The notes beneath the pieces were generated by a model. That model saw only the letters and a program-made list of their open reading frames with translations. It was not told the DNA's origin and did no database searches. From Actinoplanes sp. NBC_00393 (lineage in GTDB: Bacteria > Actinomycetota > Actinomycetes > Mycobacteriales > Micromonosporaceae), in assembly GCF_036053395.1 (NCBI RefSeq), contig NZ_CP107942.1, positions 8,202,501 through 8,266,500 on the forward strand: a stretch of DNA of 64,000 bases, given 5' to 3'. This document shows positions 9,196-18,081 of the stretch, one piece after another (position 1 is the stretch's first letter; the number at the start of each line of letters is the position of its first letter). Made by a program: the position numbers and the translations under genes.

Positions 9196-9732
9196 TCAGG
9201 CTCCCGTGTTCGCCGCTGAATCGGCGCCGACGTGCTGGCGCCGTCGATGTCCTGCCGGAGTCAGTCCTCGAGGCTTGTACACCGACAGCGCCAACGCGAC
9301 CAGCAACAGGATGGCGGCACCGGCCGCGTGTACCAGCGGCGACGCGGTGGCCGTCACCGACGGCCCGCCGTCTGCCGCGACGCGCGCCGCATCGGCGAGA
9401 GCATCGAGAGTGCGCGTGTACAGCAGCAACACGGCGACGGCGAACGCGGTGAGCACAAGCTTGACGAGCACCCAGTAGTGACGGACCAAACCCCACACGG
9501 TGATCAAGGACTGCATCACCCCGGTGACCAGGCTCGCGATCCCGAACGGGACCAGCACGTACCAGCCCAGCGGCCGCAGGAGCAGGTAGACGGCATCGGC
9601 CGTGCGCGGATCGTCGGCGGTGACGGCGAGACCGGCCAGAACCAGGGAGGTCGCGACGGCGCCGAGCCATCCGACGGAGGCGGCGATGTGCAGCAACAGT
9701 CCCGCGCGGCGCATCCCTACCGGCAGCGTCAC
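9196..9732 (-). CDS. CopD/DUF2269-like integral membrane protein
   Basis: 178 residues with four or five hydrophobic segments. The first contains LLLHIAASVGWLGAV, whose His and Trp-Leu-Gly pattern is typical of CopD/DUF2269-like proteins; HYWVLVKLVLT follows later. The GTG at 9732 overlaps the stop of the gene before it by 4 bases. Its tail ends in a basic region. Members are often found with copper genes, but a transport role for this one is inference. Confidence 0.75.
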   Translation of the reverse strand: MTLPVGMRRAGLLLHIAASVGWLGAVATSLVLAGLAVTADDPRTADAVYLLLRPLGWYVLVPFGIASLVTGVMQSLITVWGLVRHYWVLVKLVLTAFAVAVLLLYTRTLDALADAARVAADGGPSVTATASPLVHAAGAAILLLVALALSVYKPRGLTPAGHRRRQHVGADSAANTGA

Positions 9733-9905
9733 CGGTGGCCGTCGCCGGAAGCGGCCGGCAGCGATCCCTGGCCCATGTGGCGGCCGGGCCCGTGACCGGA
9801 CAGCACCGCCACTAAGACCACGACCAGCAACACCACGCCGGTGATGAGAAAGGACTTCACCCAGCGCGGCATGCCTTCCTCGGACGCAGGCCCTTGACGT
9901 GTCAT
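9729..9905 (-). CDS. Small single-pass membrane protein
   Basis: A 58-residue protein whose ATG at 9905 has GGAAGG upstream; an alternative ATG at 9920 adds five residues. It has one transmembrane helix (FLITGVVLLVVVLVAVL) followed by a His/Gly-rich outer tail (GHGPGRHMGQG). It is the first gene leftward of the TetR-type palindrome at 9926-9942 and overlaps the CopD-like gene by 4 bases, so the pair should be co-transcribed and under TetR control. Function unknown. Confidence 0.65.
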   Translation of the reverse strand: MTRQGPASEEGMPRWVKSFLITGVVLLVVVLVAVLSGHGPGRHMGQGSLPAASGDGHR

Positions 9906-9925
9906 CGCCACGCCTTCCACTTTTA

Positions 9926-9942
9926 CAATACAGATTGTATTG
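9926..9942. promoter_or_regulatory. TetR-type operator
   Basis: CAATACA-GAT-TGTATTG is a perfect 7-3-7 inverted repeat in an otherwise AT-rich gap between the leftward small membrane gene and the rightward TetR gene. Position and symmetry fit an operator that controls both directions. Confidence 0.75.
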
Positions 9943-9988
9943 ATAATAGGCAGAGTGACGGAGTGCGGGCAATGCGTACGATGGAAGG

Positions 9989-10588
9989 GTGCCGAAGTTG
10001 TGGAACTCGACCGTCGAACAGCACCGCCACACCGTGTACGCGGCCATCCTCGACGCCACCGCCGCGCTGATCGCCGAGCACGGCCTGGCGGTCAACATGT
10101 CGCAGATCGCCGCGCACGTCGGCATCGGCCGGGCCACGCTGTACAAGTACTTTCCCGACGTGCAGGCCATCGTGGCCGCCTGGCACGAACGGCAGGTCAC
10201 CGAGCACCTCGATCAGCTCGCCGCCGTCGCCGCCGACAGCGGCGATCCGGGCGAACGGCTGTACACCGTGCTGGCTACCTATCTGCGGCTGTCCACTACA
10301 GGTACGCATGCCGGGCGCGGTGGTCACGTCGGTGCCGCGGCCACGCAGGTCGCGATGACGCTGCACCGGGCCTCGCACATGCCGGCCGCCCATCAGCGGC
10401 TGCACGAGCTCGTCACCGCCGTCATCACCGACGCCGCCGACGCGGGTGCCGTCCGGACCGATGTGCCGTCGGGCGAACTGGCCGTCTTCTGCCTGCACGC
10501 GCTGGCTGCGGCGGCCGTGCTGCCGCAAGCCGACAGCCGCGAGCGACTGCTCGAGGTCACCTGGGCCGGGCTACTGCCACCGCAGTGA
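9989..10588 (+). CDS. TetR/AcrR-family transcriptional regulator
   Basis: A 199-residue regulator. The N-terminal HTH reads MSQIAAHVGIGRATLYKYFPD, with the usual preceding helix AILDATAALIAEHGL. The C-terminal ligand domain is helical with no recognisable ligand signature. The GTG at 9989 is only adjacent to GGAAGG, so the TTG at 9998 is an equally possible start. It diverges from the small membrane/CopD-like genes across a perfect palindrome, which predicts repression of itself and of those genes. A hairpin follows at 10605. Confidence 0.9.
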   Translation: MPKLWNSTVEQHRHTVYAAILDATAALIAEHGLAVNMSQIAAHVGIGRATLYKYFPDVQAIVAAWHERQVTEHLDQLAAVAADSGDPGERLYTVLATYLRLSTTGTHAGRGGHVGAAATQVAMTLHRASHMPAAHQRLHELVTAVITDAADAGAVRTDVPSGELAVFCLHALAAAAVLPQADSRERLLEVTWAGLLPPQ

Positions 10589-10604
10589 CCCGCCGCACCG
10601 ACGC

Positions 10605-10628
10605 CCGGCACCGGCCGGCCGGTGCCGG
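10605..10628. terminator. Bidirectional terminator palindrome
   Basis: CCGGCACCGGCC is followed immediately by its exact reverse complement (24 bp, fully symmetric). It lies between the converging TetR and L,D-transpeptidase genes. Confidence 0.7.
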
Positions 10629-10639
10629 AACGGGCGCGG

Positions 10640-11515
10640 TCAGGTGCCGGGCCGGCGTCCGAAGGTGTGCACGCGAGTTCCCATCTGCAGGTGATCCCAC
10701 ATGGCCACCGCGTCGCGGTGCAGCAGGTTGACGCAGCCGTGCGAGCCGCGGGCGATGTCGTGCAGGTACGTCGTCGTCTCGTGGAAGCCGATGCCGCCGA
10801 TGAACCGCTGCCAGTACGGCAGCCACACCTCGTACGGGTCCGACCACTCTTTCTCGGTTCGTTTGTTGATCCGGAAGGCGCCGGCCGGGGTGGCGTGGCC
10901 GGCGAAGCCGGTCCGCACGACCGTCGGCCCCGCCACGACGGCGCCGTCACGCATTACCCATGCCGTCTGCCTGGTGAGATCGACGCAGGCGGTCACGCCC
11001 GGCCCGGCGTCGCAGCGCTGCACGTTTTCCGGGATGGAGCTCGCGGTGATCCGGCGGGCGACATCAGCGGTCGTCGCGTCGGCCTGCCCGGCGGCGGGCT
11101 CGATACCGAACCGCTGCTGGAACCCACTGATGGCCGCGCAGTCCGTCGGCGACTGCCGCCCGTCGACGCTCACCGCGCCGAAGGAACCGAGCTGGGCAAG
11201 GTCTTCTTCGATGGCGCGCTGCCACCGGCCACCCGTGCACGGCGCCACGGCGGTCGTCGGCGATGCGGCGGCGCTCGACGTCGCCGGTGCGCCGTTCTTG
11301 CGTTCGCCGGCCGAGGGAGCGGTCCGCTCGTGGCGGACCACGGTGACGAAGGACTTGCCCGCCGGGTTCGTCTTCTGTCCTGATGGCGCAGCCGTCGCGG
11401 TAGCCGCCGGTGCCGGGGAACCGATCAGGCCGACGATGTCCGGGCCGGCCGTGGCCGCCAGGCCGAGCACCGCAGCCGCGCTCAGCAGATACGCCGCCGC
11501 TGATGAACCCGACAT
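10640..11515 (-). CDS. L,D-transpeptidase (YkuD) with N-terminal anchor
   Basis: 291 residues. The ATG at 11515 is preferred because GGAAGGG lies 8 bases upstream. A signal-anchor (AAAYLLSAAAVLGLAATAG) is followed by a disordered Ser/Ala/Pro region, then a peptidoglycan-binding-like helical module (ISGFQQRFGIEPAAG) and a YkuD domain with the catalytic HDIARGSHGCVNL (His and Cys present). Such enzymes make 3-3 cross-links in peptidoglycan outside the membrane, and some copper islands carry one. It lies leftward downstream of copB, with a hairpin between, so it is probably separately expressed. Copper inhibits L,D-transpeptidases in known cases, which could explain an extra copy here; that is inference. 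Confidence 0.92.
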   Translation of the reverse strand: MSGSSAAAYLLSAAAVLGLAATAGPDIVGLIGSPAPAATATAAPSGQKTNPAGKSFVTVVRHERTAPSAGERKNGAPATSSAAASPTTAVAPCTGGRWQRAIEEDLAQLGSFGAVSVDGRQSPTDCAAISGFQQRFGIEPAAGQADATTADVARRITASSIPENVQRCDAGPGVTACVDLTRQTAWVMRDGAVVAGPTVVRTGFAGHATPAGAFRINKRTEKEWSDPYEVWLPYWQRFIGGIGFHETTTYLHDIARGSHGCVNLLHRDAVAMWDHLQMGTRVHTFGRRPGT

Positions 11516-11646
11516 CCTGACAACCCTTCCCTTCGACGACGCCAACGGACGCCAGATCGGCAGCCCTGCCCGTCGGGCTTCGCGGTGGTGGGGAGCAGTC
11601 GTGGTGCGATGTGCCTAAATTCGTCGCGCGGGAGGCAGGTAGCAAC

Positions 11647-11677
11647 GTGGCCCCGGCAGCATCGCTGCCAGGGCCAC
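11647..11677. terminator. Terminator hairpin after copB
   Basis: Arms GTGGCCCCGGCAGC (11647-11660) and GCTGCCAGGGCCAC (11664-11677) pair over 14 positions with one mismatch and a 3-base loop, about 30 bases beyond the leftward copB stop. Confidence 0.75.
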
Positions 11678-11707
11678 GCCGACTCACCCGGGACACCTGA
11701 CCGTTGC

Positions 11708-13894
11708 TTACTGCTGCTGCGCGATCAGGTTCACCCGGCGCAGCAGCTGGGCATTGAGCGCGACCACGATCGTCGAGGCGCTCATCAGTACCGCGCCGAT
11801 CGCCGGGCTCAACGTGATCCCGGCCCATGCCAGTACCCCGGCAGCGAGCGGGATGGCGATGATGTTGTAGCCGGCCGCCCACGCCAGGTTCTGGATCATC
11901 TTGCGGTAGGAAGCCTTCGACAGCCGGATCACGCCGGTCACCGCCCGCGGGTCGGAGGAGGCCAGCACGACACCCGCCGACTCGATCGCCACGTCCGTGC
12001 CCGCCCCGATCGCCAGGCCGACATCGGCGCGCGCCAGCGCTGGCGCGTCATTGACGCCGTCACCAACCATCGCCACCCGCAAACCGCGGGCCTGCAACTC
12101 GGCGACCGTCCGGTCCTTGTCGGCCGGCAGCACATCGGCGAATACCTCGTCGACACCGGCCCGGAACCCGAGGTCGGCGGCGACGGCCTCGGCCACCGGC
12201 CGGGCATCCCCGGTGATCATCACGATCTTGCCGATACCGGCCCGCCGCAGCTGCTCGATAGCCTGCCGGGCCTCCGGGCGCACCTCGTCCTCCAACGCGA
12301 ACGCGCCGATCACCTCCGCGGCACCGCCGTCGTCGTGCAGGCGCAGCAGGTGCAGCACCGCAGCGCCCCGCGCCGACCACTGCCCGGCCGTCTCCTGCAA
12401 GCCACCCGGGACAACGACGTCGAGTTCGCGCAGCAGAGCCGGTCCACCGACGGCGTACGTGTGCCCGTCGACGCTCGCCTGGACGCCGCGGCCGGTCAGT
12501 GACCGGAACCCGGTCGCGTCGGCGTGCAAGCCACGTTCATGGGCGACGGCGGTCAGTGCCCGGGCGAGCGGGTGTTCGCTGTCGGCTTCCACCGCTCCGG
12601 CGATGCGCAGCACGTCGTCGTCGGTGAACCCGTCGGCGGCGGCGGTGCCGGTCACGGTGTGCGCGCCCTTGGTCAGGGTGCCGGTCTTGTCGAACAGCAC
12701 CGTGTCGACGGTCCGCATCCGCTCCAGCGCCAGCCGGTCCTTGACCAGAATGCCGGCCTTGGCCGACAACGCCGTCGACAGAGCGATCACCAGCGGGATC
12801 GCCAGGCCGAGCGCGTGCGGGCACGCGATCACCAGGACCGTCACCGTACGGACGACCGCCTGGTCAAGATCGCCGAGCAGCCACCAGGCCAGGAACGTCA
12901 CCACAGCGGCCGCGGAGGCGATGTAGAACAGCATCGCCGCGAACCGGTCGGCCAGCACCTGCGCCCGGCCGCCGGCGGCTTGGGCTTGCGCGACCAGCCG
13001 GCCGATGCCCGCCAGGGCGGTGTTCTCCCCGACCGCCTCGACCTCGACGCGGATCGCCGAGTCGGTCGCGACCGTCCCGGCCACCACCCGATCGCCCGCA
13101 CCGCGCGGCACCGGCCGCGACTCGCCGGTGATCATCGACTCGTCGAGTTCGGCCGCGCCGTCGACGATCCGACCGTCCGCCGGCACCCGGGCGCCGGAAC
13201 GCACCAGCACGGTGTCCCCCACGGCCAGGTCGGCGATCGGTACCCGCTCGACACCGCCAGTGTTCGTGAGGCGTTCGGCGTCGTCAGGTAGCAGCGCCGC
13301 CAGCGCGGACAGGGCCCCCTGAGCCTGGCCGATCGCCTTCATCTCCTGCCAGTGCCCCAGCAGCATGATGGTGACCAGCGCCGCCAGCTCCCACCAGAAG
13401 TCCAGGTCGAACAGGCCGAGACTGGTCGCCAGCGACGCCGTGTAGGCGACCGTGATCGCCATCGAGATCAGCAGCATCATGCCCGGCACCCGGTCCCGGA
13501 CCTCGCTGACCGCACCGGCCAGGAACGGCCAGCCACCGTAGAAGAACACGACGGTGCCCAGGACCGGGCCGACCAAGGCCGTACCGGGAAAGTCGAGGCG
13601 GTAGCCAAACCAGTCCATGATCATGTGGCTGGTCAGCACGATCGGGACCGTCAGAGCCAGGCTGAGCCAGAACTTGCGGCGAAAGATCTCCGGGTCGTGC
13701 CCGGCGTGCTTGTCATGGCCCTCATGCCCGTGACCGCCGTGATGCCCGGAACTGGGGCCGCGGGCATGGTGGTCATGCCCGGCCGTCGCGTGATGGACGT
13801 TTTCGTGGGCGCTCGCGTGATCGAGGGTCGCGGCAGCCGCGTGGTGCTCGCGGCCGTGCTGGTGGGTGTTGCCGTGTTCGTTGTGGGTCGGCAT
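11708..13894 (-). CDS. copB: P1B-type ATPase CopB (CPH motif)
   Basis: 728 residues from the ATG at 13894, which has a GGAGGTG site. Instead of an HMA domain it has a long His-rich N-terminus (HGNTHQHGREHH and several more HxH clusters). The core has TGES, the metal motif ACPHALGL near residue 358, DKTGT near 404, SEHPLA and GDGVND. CPH places it in the P1B-3 (CopB) group, which exports copper or silver with a different preference from CopA. It is monocistronic, bounded by a hairpin on one side and a 19-bp palindromic copper operator on the other. The island therefore has one pump of each class under the same predicted regulator. Confidence 0.96.
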   Translation of the reverse strand: MPTHNEHGNTHQHGREHHAAAATLDHASAHENVHHATAGHDHHARGPSSGHHGGHGHEGHDKHAGHDPEIFRRKFWLSLALTVPIVLTSHMIMDWFGYRLDFPGTALVGPVLGTVVFFYGGWPFLAGAVSEVRDRVPGMMLLISMAITVAYTASLATSLGLFDLDFWWELAALVTIMLLGHWQEMKAIGQAQGALSALAALLPDDAERLTNTGGVERVPIADLAVGDTVLVRSGARVPADGRIVDGAAELDESMITGESRPVPRGAGDRVVAGTVATDSAIRVEVEAVGENTALAGIGRLVAQAQAAGGRAQVLADRFAAMLFYIASAAAVVTFLAWWLLGDLDQAVVRTVTVLVIACPHALGLAIPLVIALSTALSAKAGILVKDRLALERMRTVDTVLFDKTGTLTKGAHTVTGTAAADGFTDDDVLRIAGAVEADSEHPLARALTAVAHERGLHADATGFRSLTGRGVQASVDGHTYAVGGPALLRELDVVVPGGLQETAGQWSARGAAVLHLLRLHDDGGAAEVIGAFALEDEVRPEARQAIEQLRRAGIGKIVMITGDARPVAEAVAADLGFRAGVDEVFADVLPADKDRTVAELQARGLRVAMVGDGVNDAPALARADVGLAIGAGTDVAIESAGVVLASSDPRAVTGVIRLSKASYRKMIQNLAWAAGYNIIAIPLAAGVLAWAGITLSPAIGAVLMSASTIVVALNAQLLRRVNLIAQQQ

Positions 13895-13918
13895 GTCGAC
13901 CACCTCCAATACAAAAGC

Positions 13919-13937
13919 TATACCCCCAGGGGGTATA
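13919..13937. promoter_or_regulatory. CsoR-type copper operator upstream of copB
   Basis: TATACCCCCAGGGGGTATA is a perfect 19-bp palindrome 25 bases before the copB start. Its inner ATACCC-N5-GGGTAT is identical in half-sites and spacing to the copZ operator at 3687-3703, so one CsoR-like repressor probably serves both. Confidence 0.85.
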
Positions 13938-14106
13938 CGGCAAGAGGTGGCCGGCACATCGATACTCACGTTGGACGCCGCCCTGCGGCAGACATCGCCA
14001 CCGCACACTGGCGTATCGCTGCGGACATATCCCTCTCGCAGGGACTCCCATCCAAGGACCCCAGCCATCACGCTCGATTCATCCGGTGCGACGGCGGGAG
14101 GCAGCG

Positions 14107-15521
14107 ATGACCACGACAGGTAAGACCTTCAAACGATGCGGATGCCGCAACGCAGAGGGGAAGCGGTTGGAGCAGCGCTGCCCTCAGCTACCCGAACGCG
14201 GGCACGGCTCCTGGTACTTCCACTGCTCCGCGCCGAACCTGTTCGGCCGCTCCGAACGGATCCGCCGGGGTGGGTTCGTCTCCCAGGCCGCCGCCCGGGC
14301 CGCTCGGGAGGACTGCCTCGCGGACAGCGCCGCGCGGCGCTGCGGTGACGGCTGGACGCTCGAACGGTGGCTGCGGCACTGGCTCGATACCCGCACGAGG
14401 ATCCGGCCGACGACCCGGCTGCACTACACCCGCGACGTCGAGCTGGTCCTCATCCCCGCCTCGGCCAATACCGGCTCTCCGACCTCGACGGACCACTGCT
14501 GCGCGCCGTCTTCGCCGAGATCGCGCAGACCACCAACGCCAAGGGCCTTCCGCAGTCGCCGTCGGCGCTCAACCACCTTCGCACCACCCTGCGCGCCGCA
14601 CTGAACCTGGCCGTCCGGGAAGAGCTGATCGGGTCGAACCCGGCCCGTCACATCGAGATTCACGGCTACCGGCGCCCGCACGCCCAGGTCTGGACCGACG
14701 GCCGGGTCGAAGCCTGGGAACGCACCGGCGAACATCCCCCGGTCGCGGTCTGGACGGCGAAACAGCTTGCCACCTTCCTGGAAGCCAACGTCGAGGACTC
14801 GCTGTTCGCGTTCTGGTGGCTCGCCGCCCTGCGCGGGCTGCGCCGCGGCGAGCTCTGCGGCCTGCGGTGGGCGGCCGTCGACCTCGACCGGGGGCTGTTG
14901 TTCGTCGAGCGGCAACGCACCACCGCGGGCTACACCGTCGTCGAAGGCGACCCGAAGACCGCCGCCGGCCGCCGTGCCGTCGCCCTGGACAAGCACACGG
15001 TCAGCATCCTGCGCGCCCATCGCAGCCGGCAACGCAACTCCGGCGAGCGGCGGCACGCTGCCGGCAAGATCTGGATTGACTCCGGGTACGTGTTCACCCG
15101 CAAGGACGGACAGCCGATCAACCCGAACTACGCCACCACTCGATTCCGGAAACTCACCGAACGAGCCGGACTGCCACCGGTGCGGCTGCACGACCTGCGG
15201 CACGGCGCCGCGTCCCTCGCCCACGAGGCCGGAGCTGATCTGAAGACCCTTCAGGATCTGCTAGGCCATTCGAGCATCGTGGTCACCGCCGACACCTACA
15301 CCAGCGTGCTCCCCGACAGCCAACGCCGCTGCGCGGACGCGACCGCCGCTCTGGTGCTGGCCGCGGCCCGGCACACCCGCAAACGCATCAAGGAAAAGGC
15401 GGCGAAGAACCGGCCCGCCGGACGCGACGAAAAACAAACACCTTCAGAGAAACGGCCCGCCACCAAAAAACGAAGCCGCAGGTCACGCGCCCGCCGCAAC
15501 CCGATCCGTCACGGAAAGTGA
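14107..15521 (+). pseudogene. Tyrosine-type site-specific integrase, broken by a frameshift
   Basis: The N-terminal part runs from 14107 (ATG with GGGAGG 5 bases upstream) and reads in one frame to a C run at 14454-14457. The rest continues in another frame to 15521. Restoring one C would give LIPRLGQYRLSDLDG, which joins the two parts seamlessly. Upstream are the arm-binding domain with a GSWYF motif and the SAM-like core-binding domain. Downstream, the catalytic domain keeps all expected residues: LRGLRRGELCGL, HDLRHGAAS, LGHSSIVVT and the nucleophile in ADTYTS. The tail is strongly basic. It reads toward the tRNA fragment at 15624, as in actinobacterial integrative elements. A sequencing error is the alternative to a true lesion. 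Confidence 0.88.
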
Positions 15522-15623
15522 TGACACCCATGTGGCACCCAACTGACACCCACCGTCCGATAAGGCCGGACAGCAAGAAGGGCCTGACCCGCGTTTCCGC
15601 AGTTCAGACCCGTCTAAATCTTG

Positions 15624-15665
15624 TGCGCCCGAAGGGACTCGAACCCCTAACCTTCTGATCCGTAG
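15624..15665 (-). other. 3' fragment of tRNA-Arg(ACG), probable attachment-site core
   Basis: On the minus strand, 42 bases run from the anticodon loop (CTACGGA, anticodon ACG) through the T arm (GGGGTTCGAGTCCC) to the acceptor 3' strand CGGGCGC and a discriminator A. They match what I recall of actinobacterial tRNA-Arg(ACG). The 5' half of the tRNA is absent: bases beyond 15665 do not continue it. Integrases of this type recombine within the 3' half of tRNA genes, so this is read as an att core 100 bases beyond the integrase. Its 3' end points toward the integrase. Confidence 0.82.
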
Positions 15666-15678
15666 CGCCAGCGGCAGG

Positions 15679-18081
15679 TCAGTAGCCAGGGCCGGTGTTT
15701 GTCTCGGGGTCCTGGTTGGCGAGGCGTTCCTGGCGGGTGAGGTCTTCGAGTCGCTGCCGGAAGGCCGGGAAGTTGGTGATGGTTCTTGTCGGGTCGGTCC
15801 GCAGGGTGAAGTCTCGCCGTAGCGCTGAGATCTTGATTCGGAGGTCGTCGTGGGCGGCGGAGTCGTCGAGGCTGCTCTCAATCTCGCGGAGACGGCTGTC
15901 TGCGATGGTGCGGGTGGCGCCAGAGTGGTAGTCGTCAAGGAAGCTGCGGACGATGCGGCCCATCCGCTTCTCGCGGCGGCGCTGGGTCTCGCCGATCGCG
16001 GCGTCCTCGAGCAGGTCGGTCAGGTCGCTGAGGAGCGCGATGAAGTTGTCTTCCAGGGTCTTGATCTCGGACGGGCGTCGACCATCAAGGGGGACCTGGG
16101 TGAGGTAGCTGACGACTTCGCGGGCGAAGCCGACCTTGTCGATCCCGGCGCTGAAGGCTTCGCCGAAGCTGTCCTTGAGGCTGTCCCACAGCGGGCGGCC
16201 GTCGTCGAGCCGGGTCTTTAGATCCGCCTCCTTGAGCTTGGCGGCCTCGTCTTCGTCGAGGCCCAGCAGCCGGATGGCGTACTTCCTCGCGGCGTGGACA
16301 GCAATGCGTACGGGGACGAGATCCTCGATCTCAGTCACGTCACCGGACTTGGTGGAAGCGGCGACCTTGATGTCGTCGGGCGGAGAGGCTGCACGTTTCG
16401 TGGCCCAGGTGTCGAGGCAGACGACGAACTTCGCGTCCAGGACGGGCTTGCGGTTCGCCTCGCTGCGCCGGATCTTCTCGACGGCCATCCGGCCGGCGCT
16501 GTCGCCGTCGAGAAGAGCGACGCACGGGGGCTTGATCGGGTCGCGTCCGCGGGCGAGATAGGCGATGTAGGGGACGCTGTCTGCGCTGCCGGCGGGCACG
16601 ATCGTGACTTCGTTGAGGTCGAGCATCCGGGCGACGTCGGGGCGCCGGACGCGCAGGGCGTTGGACATTCCGGCCAGCATCACCTGATCGGCGGACCCTT
16701 CGACGATGAGGTTCTTGCCGCCGATGAACGCGGTCTCGGCCACGTAGCTGCCGAGTGAGGAGCGCAGCGGTTCGTAGTGGGTGCGGGCGACATCGCGGAC
16801 GACACGGGTGCCCTCTTCCTGGGCGCCCTTGTCGAGGACCCGCAGCCGATCAGCGGCGTTCTTGTTGATCAAAAATGGTGAGTGCGTGACGTAGATGACC
16901 TGGTCGGCCCGTACGCGGTCGTCGGGGATCGCGAAGTTCTCCAGCACCCGCAGTAGGTCCTGCTGCCCAGAGTTCGACAGGTACGCGTCAGGCTCGTCCA
17001 TGAGCAGGAGCTCGTCGCGGTCCTCGGCCGGCCGGTGGGCTTTGAGCTGCACGAAGTAGGCGAGGAAGTGAGTCAGGCCGCGGCTGCGCTCGCCGAAGGA
17101 GTACTCGGCGCCAGTGCGGTCGCGGATGGTGAAGACGAGTTCGCGTTCCCGAGTGGCGACCCGAAGCTGGAAGTCGCTGTCCTGGCTCCACCAGCGCGAC
17201 AGGTTCAGGTGCCTCGCAAGACTTTCGTTGATCTTACCTTCGAGGCCGCTGACCTCACCTTCCTTGCCTTCGGTGATGGCTTTCTGAAGCTCCTTGAAAA
17301 TATTCTCGTCGACGCGGGCCACATCGACGAGCAGCTTCTTGGCCAGCGCCCGCGCTTCACGCTGACGCTTCTGCTCACGGCTCTCCGTCGTAGGAGCGGG
17401 ACGGCGGAAGAACCCCCACAGACGCTGGCCCCACGCCGGCACGTCGGCGTCGTCGTCGGCTTCCTCCGCAGCGTCCAGGAATTCCCCGCGGACGCGGCGG
17501 TCGGCGAGGTTGCCCAGCCGACCGCCCCACAGGGAGGCGATCGGCACGCTGTCGGGCACGGCGATGCTGGTGGAGAACCGCAGGACCTGCGGCAGGACGG
17601 CTTCAAGCGTCTTCACCTGGGCCGGGTCGTCGAGTTCGACGAGGTCCTCGTCGGCCAGGATGAACGGGCGCCCATTTCCGGGCCGCATGAACAGGAAGGT
17701 CTGGCCTACCTCCCTGGTGACTTCGAGTATTCCCAGGGCTTCGGCGTCGGCCTGTCGAGTGACGGTGAAGACGGCGCCGACGTCGGGTACTCGGACCTCA
17801 TCGGTCTCGACCGAAAACAGCTGCGAATAGCGACAGAAGTCGCTGCGAGTGACCTCACGGACACCCATCACGCCTTCGATGGCGTCCAGCAGGTGGCTCT
17901 TCCCCGACTCATTCGCCCCGACGATCGCAGTGATCTGCGGGTCGACATCGAGACGCACGTGGGGATACCAGCCTTCCGGCAGGATCTCCCACGGCTGGCG
18001 CTGGGCCTTCTCGTTAGCCCGGCGCTCGTAGTCGAAGTTGAACGACTTGAAGAATCTGACGTACACCCGCGTGAGGCGCAC
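15679..18081 (-). CDS. OLD-family ATP-dependent nuclease (AAA ATPase plus TOPRIM)
   Basis: About 800 residues. The GTG at 18081 is chosen because GAGGAGGGG precedes it at good spacing; the ATG at 18102 is the alternative. The N-terminus is an SMC/RecF-like ATPase: VYVRFFKSFNFDY, then Walker A GANESGKSHLLDAI, an ABC-type signature region (FGERSRGLTHFLAYF), Walker B LLLMDEPDAYLS and the switch region VTHSPFLIN. The C-terminus is a TOPRIM nuclease, with NLIVEGSADQVML supplying the Glu and ALLDGDSAG the acidic pair. OLD proteins nick or degrade DNA and act in phage defence. It diverges from the hamA/hamB pair across 370 bases, so it could be a partner or a neighbour. It is longer than GajA of Gabija, and no UvrD-like gajB is present. 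Confidence 0.88.
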   Translation of the reverse strand: MRLTRVYVRFFKSFNFDYERRANEKAQRQPWEILPEGWYPHVRLDVDPQITAIVGANESGKSHLLDAIEGVMGVREVTRSDFCRYSQLFSVETDEVRVPDVGAVFTVTRQADAEALGILEVTREVGQTFLFMRPGNGRPFILADEDLVELDDPAQVKTLEAVLPQVLRFSTSIAVPDSVPIASLWGGRLGNLADRRVRGEFLDAAEEADDDADVPAWGQRLWGFFRRPAPTTESREQKRQREARALAKKLLVDVARVDENIFKELQKAITEGKEGEVSGLEGKINESLARHLNLSRWWSQDSDFQLRVATRERELVFTIRDRTGAEYSFGERSRGLTHFLAYFVQLKAHRPAEDRDELLLMDEPDAYLSNSGQQDLLRVLENFAIPDDRVRADQVIYVTHSPFLINKNAADRLRVLDKGAQEEGTRVVRDVARTHYEPLRSSLGSYVAETAFIGGKNLIVEGSADQVMLAGMSNALRVRRPDVARMLDLNEVTIVPAGSADSVPYIAYLARGRDPIKPPCVALLDGDSAGRMAVEKIRRSEANRKPVLDAKFVVCLDTWATKRAASPPDDIKVAASTKSGDVTEIEDLVPVRIAVHAARKYAIRLLGLDEDEAAKLKEADLKTRLDDGRPLWDSLKDSFGEAFSAGIDKVGFAREVVSYLTQVPLDGRRPSEIKTLEDNFIALLSDLTDLLEDAAIGETQRRREKRMGRIVRSFLDDYHSGATRTIADSRLREIESSLDDSAAHDDLRIKISALRRDFTLRTDPTRTITNFPAFRQRLEDLTRQERLANQDPETNTGPGY

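Noticed and set aside
14086..15521. Programmed frameshift in the integrase
   Set aside because: There is no slippery heptamer plus structure, and single-chain integrases of this type are not known to use frameshifting; one lost C explains it.
15624..15665. Intact tRNA gene
   Set aside because: Only the anticodon loop to the 3' end is present. The bases upstream do not form the D arm or the acceptor 5' strand.
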